Positions 5,140 to 6,756 of a stretch of DNA of 6,756 bases are shown here, piece after piece. Within the stretch, counting starts at the first letter, position 1. Each line of letters begins with the position of its first letter. The position numbers were made by a program, and so were the translations under genes. Source of the DNA: CAZNDN01 sp964571815 (lineage in GTDB: Bacteria > Fibrobacterota > Chitinivibrionia > Chitinivibrionales > WJKA01); the NCBI GenBank assembly GCA_964571815.1, contig CAZNDN010000183.1, positions 1-6,756 of the forward strand. The letters are read 5' to 3'. The notes beneath the pieces were generated by a model, which was not told the DNA's origin, made no database searches, and saw nothing but the letters and a program-made list of their open reading frames with translations.

Positions 5140-6516
5140 ATGGCTGACCTTCCGGAGCAGGTGGAAATAAAGATCGCCTATATTGGTGGCGGGAGCACGT
5201 TGTGGGCCAGGCATCTCATGTCGGACCTGGCCCTGTGCCCGCATCTTACAGGGCACGTGGCTCTGTACGACATCGACCGTGCGGCAGCGGAGCACAACGT
5301 GAAGGTCGGCGATGCGCTCTTTTTGCACCGTGACGCGCGGACGAAGTTCAAGGTTTCGGCGCCAAAAACCGTGGCGGGCGCCCTCAAGGGGGCGGATTTT
5401 GTGGTCTTGTCGCTGGAACCCGGCCCGGTGCAACTGCGTTATGCCGATCTGGCTATCCCCGAGAAATACGGTATCATACAGACGGTCGGCGACACCACCG
5501 GGCCGGGCGGTCTGGTTCGGGCATTGCGGACCATTCCGATCAAGGCGTGGTATGCACACAAGGTTATGGAGTACTGCCCCGAAGCGTGGGTGATCAACTA
5601 CACCAATCCCATGACCCTCTCCACTGCCGCGATGTACGCCGCGGAACCGGGGATCAAGGCGTTCGGATGCTGCCACGAAGTGTTCGGCACGCAGCGGATG
5701 GTGGCCCAGAGAGTGAAGAAGGCTTTCGGGGCGAGCGTTGACCGCGGGGATATCAAGCTTGATATTGCGGGGGTGAATCACTTTACTTTTGCCGGCTCCG
5801 CGACGTGGGACGGCAACGACTTGTTTCCGGTTTTGCGGGAACACTGCTCCAAACGCGGTTTCTTCAACGACAAAACCAGGAGCGCGCTTCGGCGGAAAAA
5901 AGCGAAGGCCGTATTTGACTGCGACTCTCTCATTGCTTTCGACTTCTTCCGCAATTTCGGCGTCCTCGGTGCCGCCTGCGATCGACATCTTGCGGAGTTC
6001 GTGCCCTGGTACCTCACGACCGAGAAGGAGCTTCACCGATGGGGCGTGGTACTGACGCCCTTCTCCTGCAGAAAGGAATGGGCACGCCGGCCGCGGCCGA
6101 AACCCGCCGATATCCTGAAGCAACCGTTGCGGCCCTCGGGTGAGGAAGGAGTGGATCAGATGCTGGCCCTGGTTGGGGTGGGCATGCTCGATACCAATGT
6201 CAATCTTCCCAATGAGGGACAGATATCCGAACTGCCCACGGGTGCCGTAGTCGAGACAAATGCCCGGTTCCGGAGGGACAGCCTCAAGCCGATCGTGGCG
6301 GAGCCGCTTCCGGGCGGGGTCAACGCACTGGTTGCCCGCGTGGTCACTGTCCAGGAGATGATTCTCGAAGCGGCCGTTGAGAAGGACACGCAATGGGCGT
6401 TCGAGGCTCTGCTCAACGATCCGCTGGTGAATATCTCGCCCGACAAGGCCTGGGAGATGTTCACGGAAATGCTGCGCTACACAAAGAGTATGTTGCCGGG
6501 GTGGAGAGTTGAGTAG
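5140..6516 (+). CDS. Family 4 glycoside hydrolase, LplD-type alpha-galacturonidase
   Basis: This is a cytoplasmic GH4 enzyme, which cleaves glycosides by an NAD- and divalent-metal-dependent oxidation/elimination route. The N-terminal Rossmann motif is AYIGGGST (13-20). Family motifs follow: VGDTTGPGG (116-124), WVINYTNPM (150-158), the metal-site motif CHEV (178-181, Cys178 as metal ligand) inside GCCHEVFGTQ, GVNHF (211-215, His214 as second ligand), DRHLAEF (about 290), SGEEGV and NVNLPNEGQ further on, and FLNDPLV-like LLNDPLVNIS near the end. GH4 subgroups differ at the Cys motif. CHEV with GCCHEVFGTQ is characteristic of the alpha-galacturonidase/alpha-glucuronidase branch (Bacillus LplD), and the 458-residue length fits. 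The ATG at 5140 has GGAG eight bases upstream; the frame is open from 5008 but that part is not conserved-looking. It points to uronic-acid oligosaccharide catabolism. A glucuronide or neutral hexoside specificity is not excluded. Confidence 0.92.
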   Translation: MADLPEQVEIKIAYIGGGSTLWARHLMSDLALCPHLTGHVALYDIDRAAAEHNVKVGDALFLHRDARTKFKVSAPKTVAGALKGADFVVLSLEPGPVQLRYADLAIPEKYGIIQTVGDTTGPGGLVRALRTIPIKAWYAHKVMEYCPEAWVINYTNPMTLSTAAMYAAEPGIKAFGCCHEVFGTQRMVAQRVKKAFGASVDRGDIKLDIAGVNHFTFAGSATWDGNDLFPVLREHCSKRGFFNDKTRSALRRKKAKAVFDCDSLIAFDFFRNFGVLGAACDRHLAEFVPWYLTTEKELHRWGVVLTPFSCRKEWARRPRPKPADILKQPLRPSGEEGVDQMLALVGVGMLDTNVNLPNEGQISELPTGAVVETNARFRRDSLKPIVAEPLPGGVNALVARVVTVQEMILEAAVEKDTQWAFEALLNDPLVNISPDKAWEMFTEMLRYTKSMLPGWRVE

Positions 6517-6529
6517 CAGCCGCCGGGCG

Positions 6530-6549
6530 GGGTCGAATAGGGTCGAATA
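6530..6549 (+). repeat. Tandem 10-bp repeat GGGTCGAATA x2
   Basis: Two exact, adjacent copies of GGGTCGAATA begin 13 bases after the GH4 stop codon. An AT-rich tract with TATTAT (6567-6572) starts 17 bp after the second copy. One copy per helical turn just upstream of a -10-like box would fit an activator site for the gene at 6693, but a simple local duplication is equally possible. Confidence 0.4.
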
Positions 6550-6627
6550 CGGTACCGGACTAACTTTATTATTTTAGCGGAAACTGCTCCCCCGCGCACT
6601 TGCCGATCCCGGTATGCGCAGAGTATC

Positions 6628-6673
6628 CGCTCGGGCGCCGAGGCGCACCTCGCCGAACCCCCGAGCGACTTTT
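6628..6673 (+). terminator. Hairpin with short T-run between GH4 and the next gene
   Basis: CGCTCGGG (6628-6635) pairs perfectly with CCCGAGCG (6660-6667). An inner stem CGAGG/CCTCG with a CGCA loop (6639-6652) is enclosed. Four Ts follow at 6670-6673. It resembles an intrinsic terminator for the GH4 transcript but lies only ten bases from the next gene's ribosome binding site, so a leader or attenuator role is also possible. Confidence 0.45.
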
Positions 6674-6692
6674 CCCTCTGAGAGGAGTGCCG

Positions 6693-6756
6693 GTGAATAC
6701 ACGCTATCCATTTGATTTCCCCGAAGCCGACCCGGTCTACGCGAACAACGAACTCG
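6693..6756 (+). CDS. Start of an unidentified gene, cut by the window end
   Basis: A GTG at 6693 preceded by AGAGGAG (6681-6687, five-base spacing) opens a frame that runs to the window end. The first 21 residues read MNTRYPFDFPEADPVYANNE and then L. There is no signal peptide and no motif I recognise. Its place 176 bp behind the GH4 gene on the same strand suggests a related catabolic function, but it has its own leader with a hairpin and may be separately transcribed. Confidence 0.6.
   Translation, partial: MNTRYPFDFPEADPVYANNEL

Noticed and set aside
5137..6393. Minus-strand frame of about 418 codons opposite the GH4 gene
   Set aside because: It is fully antisense to GH4 coding sequence and has no family features; it is a by-product of GC-rich codon use.

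Overview
The window is GC-rich, densely coding bacterial DNA. It carries part of a sugar or uronate utilisation region. No taxonomic marker gene is present. The best clue to the host is the C-terminal tail of the broken beta-helix protein at the left end. It resembles the Ig-like or sorting-type domains that end secreted polysaccharide-degrading enzymes in the Fibrobacterota/Bacteroidota (FCB) superphylum. A free-living polysaccharide degrader from that broad group is my low-to-moderate confidence guess.

Layout from left to right. Positions 1-248 hold no convincing gene but contain two perfect palindromes with a common core. Positions 249-1178 (minus) are the remains of a secreted parallel beta-helix protein: both ends of the family are recognisable, but no start codon, signal peptide or N-terminal domain is left. 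Positions 1179-1289 are an AT-rich spacer. Positions 1290-3802 (minus) hold a two-gene RbsA/RbsC-type sugar ABC importer. The tandem ATPase comes first and overlaps the permease by four bases (GTGA). A 9-bp hairpin followed by six Ts sits directly in front of the ATPase start, like an intrinsic terminator used as an attenuator. Further upstream on the same strand are a 77-residue zinc-ribbon protein (4081-4314) and a 126-residue four-helix membrane protein (4449-4829). Each has a clear Shine-Dalgarno sequence, and each is followed closely by a hairpin.

A 310-bp divergent spacer (4830-5139) contains a perfect 14-bp palindrome. Rightward from it runs a family 4 glycoside hydrolase of the LplD alpha-galacturonidase type (5140-6516), with the CHEV metal-site motif. 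After a spacer with a tandem 10-bp repeat and a hairpin-plus-T-run, a new gene starts at 6693 and leaves the window after 21 codons.

Working together (inference): the importer would bring oligosaccharides across the inner membrane, the GH4 enzyme would cleave uronate-containing oligosaccharides in the cytoplasm, and the beta-helix relic would once have been an extracellular polysaccharide-active protein. This suggests a pectin-type utilisation locus. No periplasmic binding protein for the importer lies in the window, and nothing in the sequence fixes the transported sugar. I found no CRISPR array, RNA gene, insertion sequence or clearly novel multi-gene system. The most noteworthy signals are the attenuator-like hairpin, the decayed beta-helix gene and the paired palindromes.
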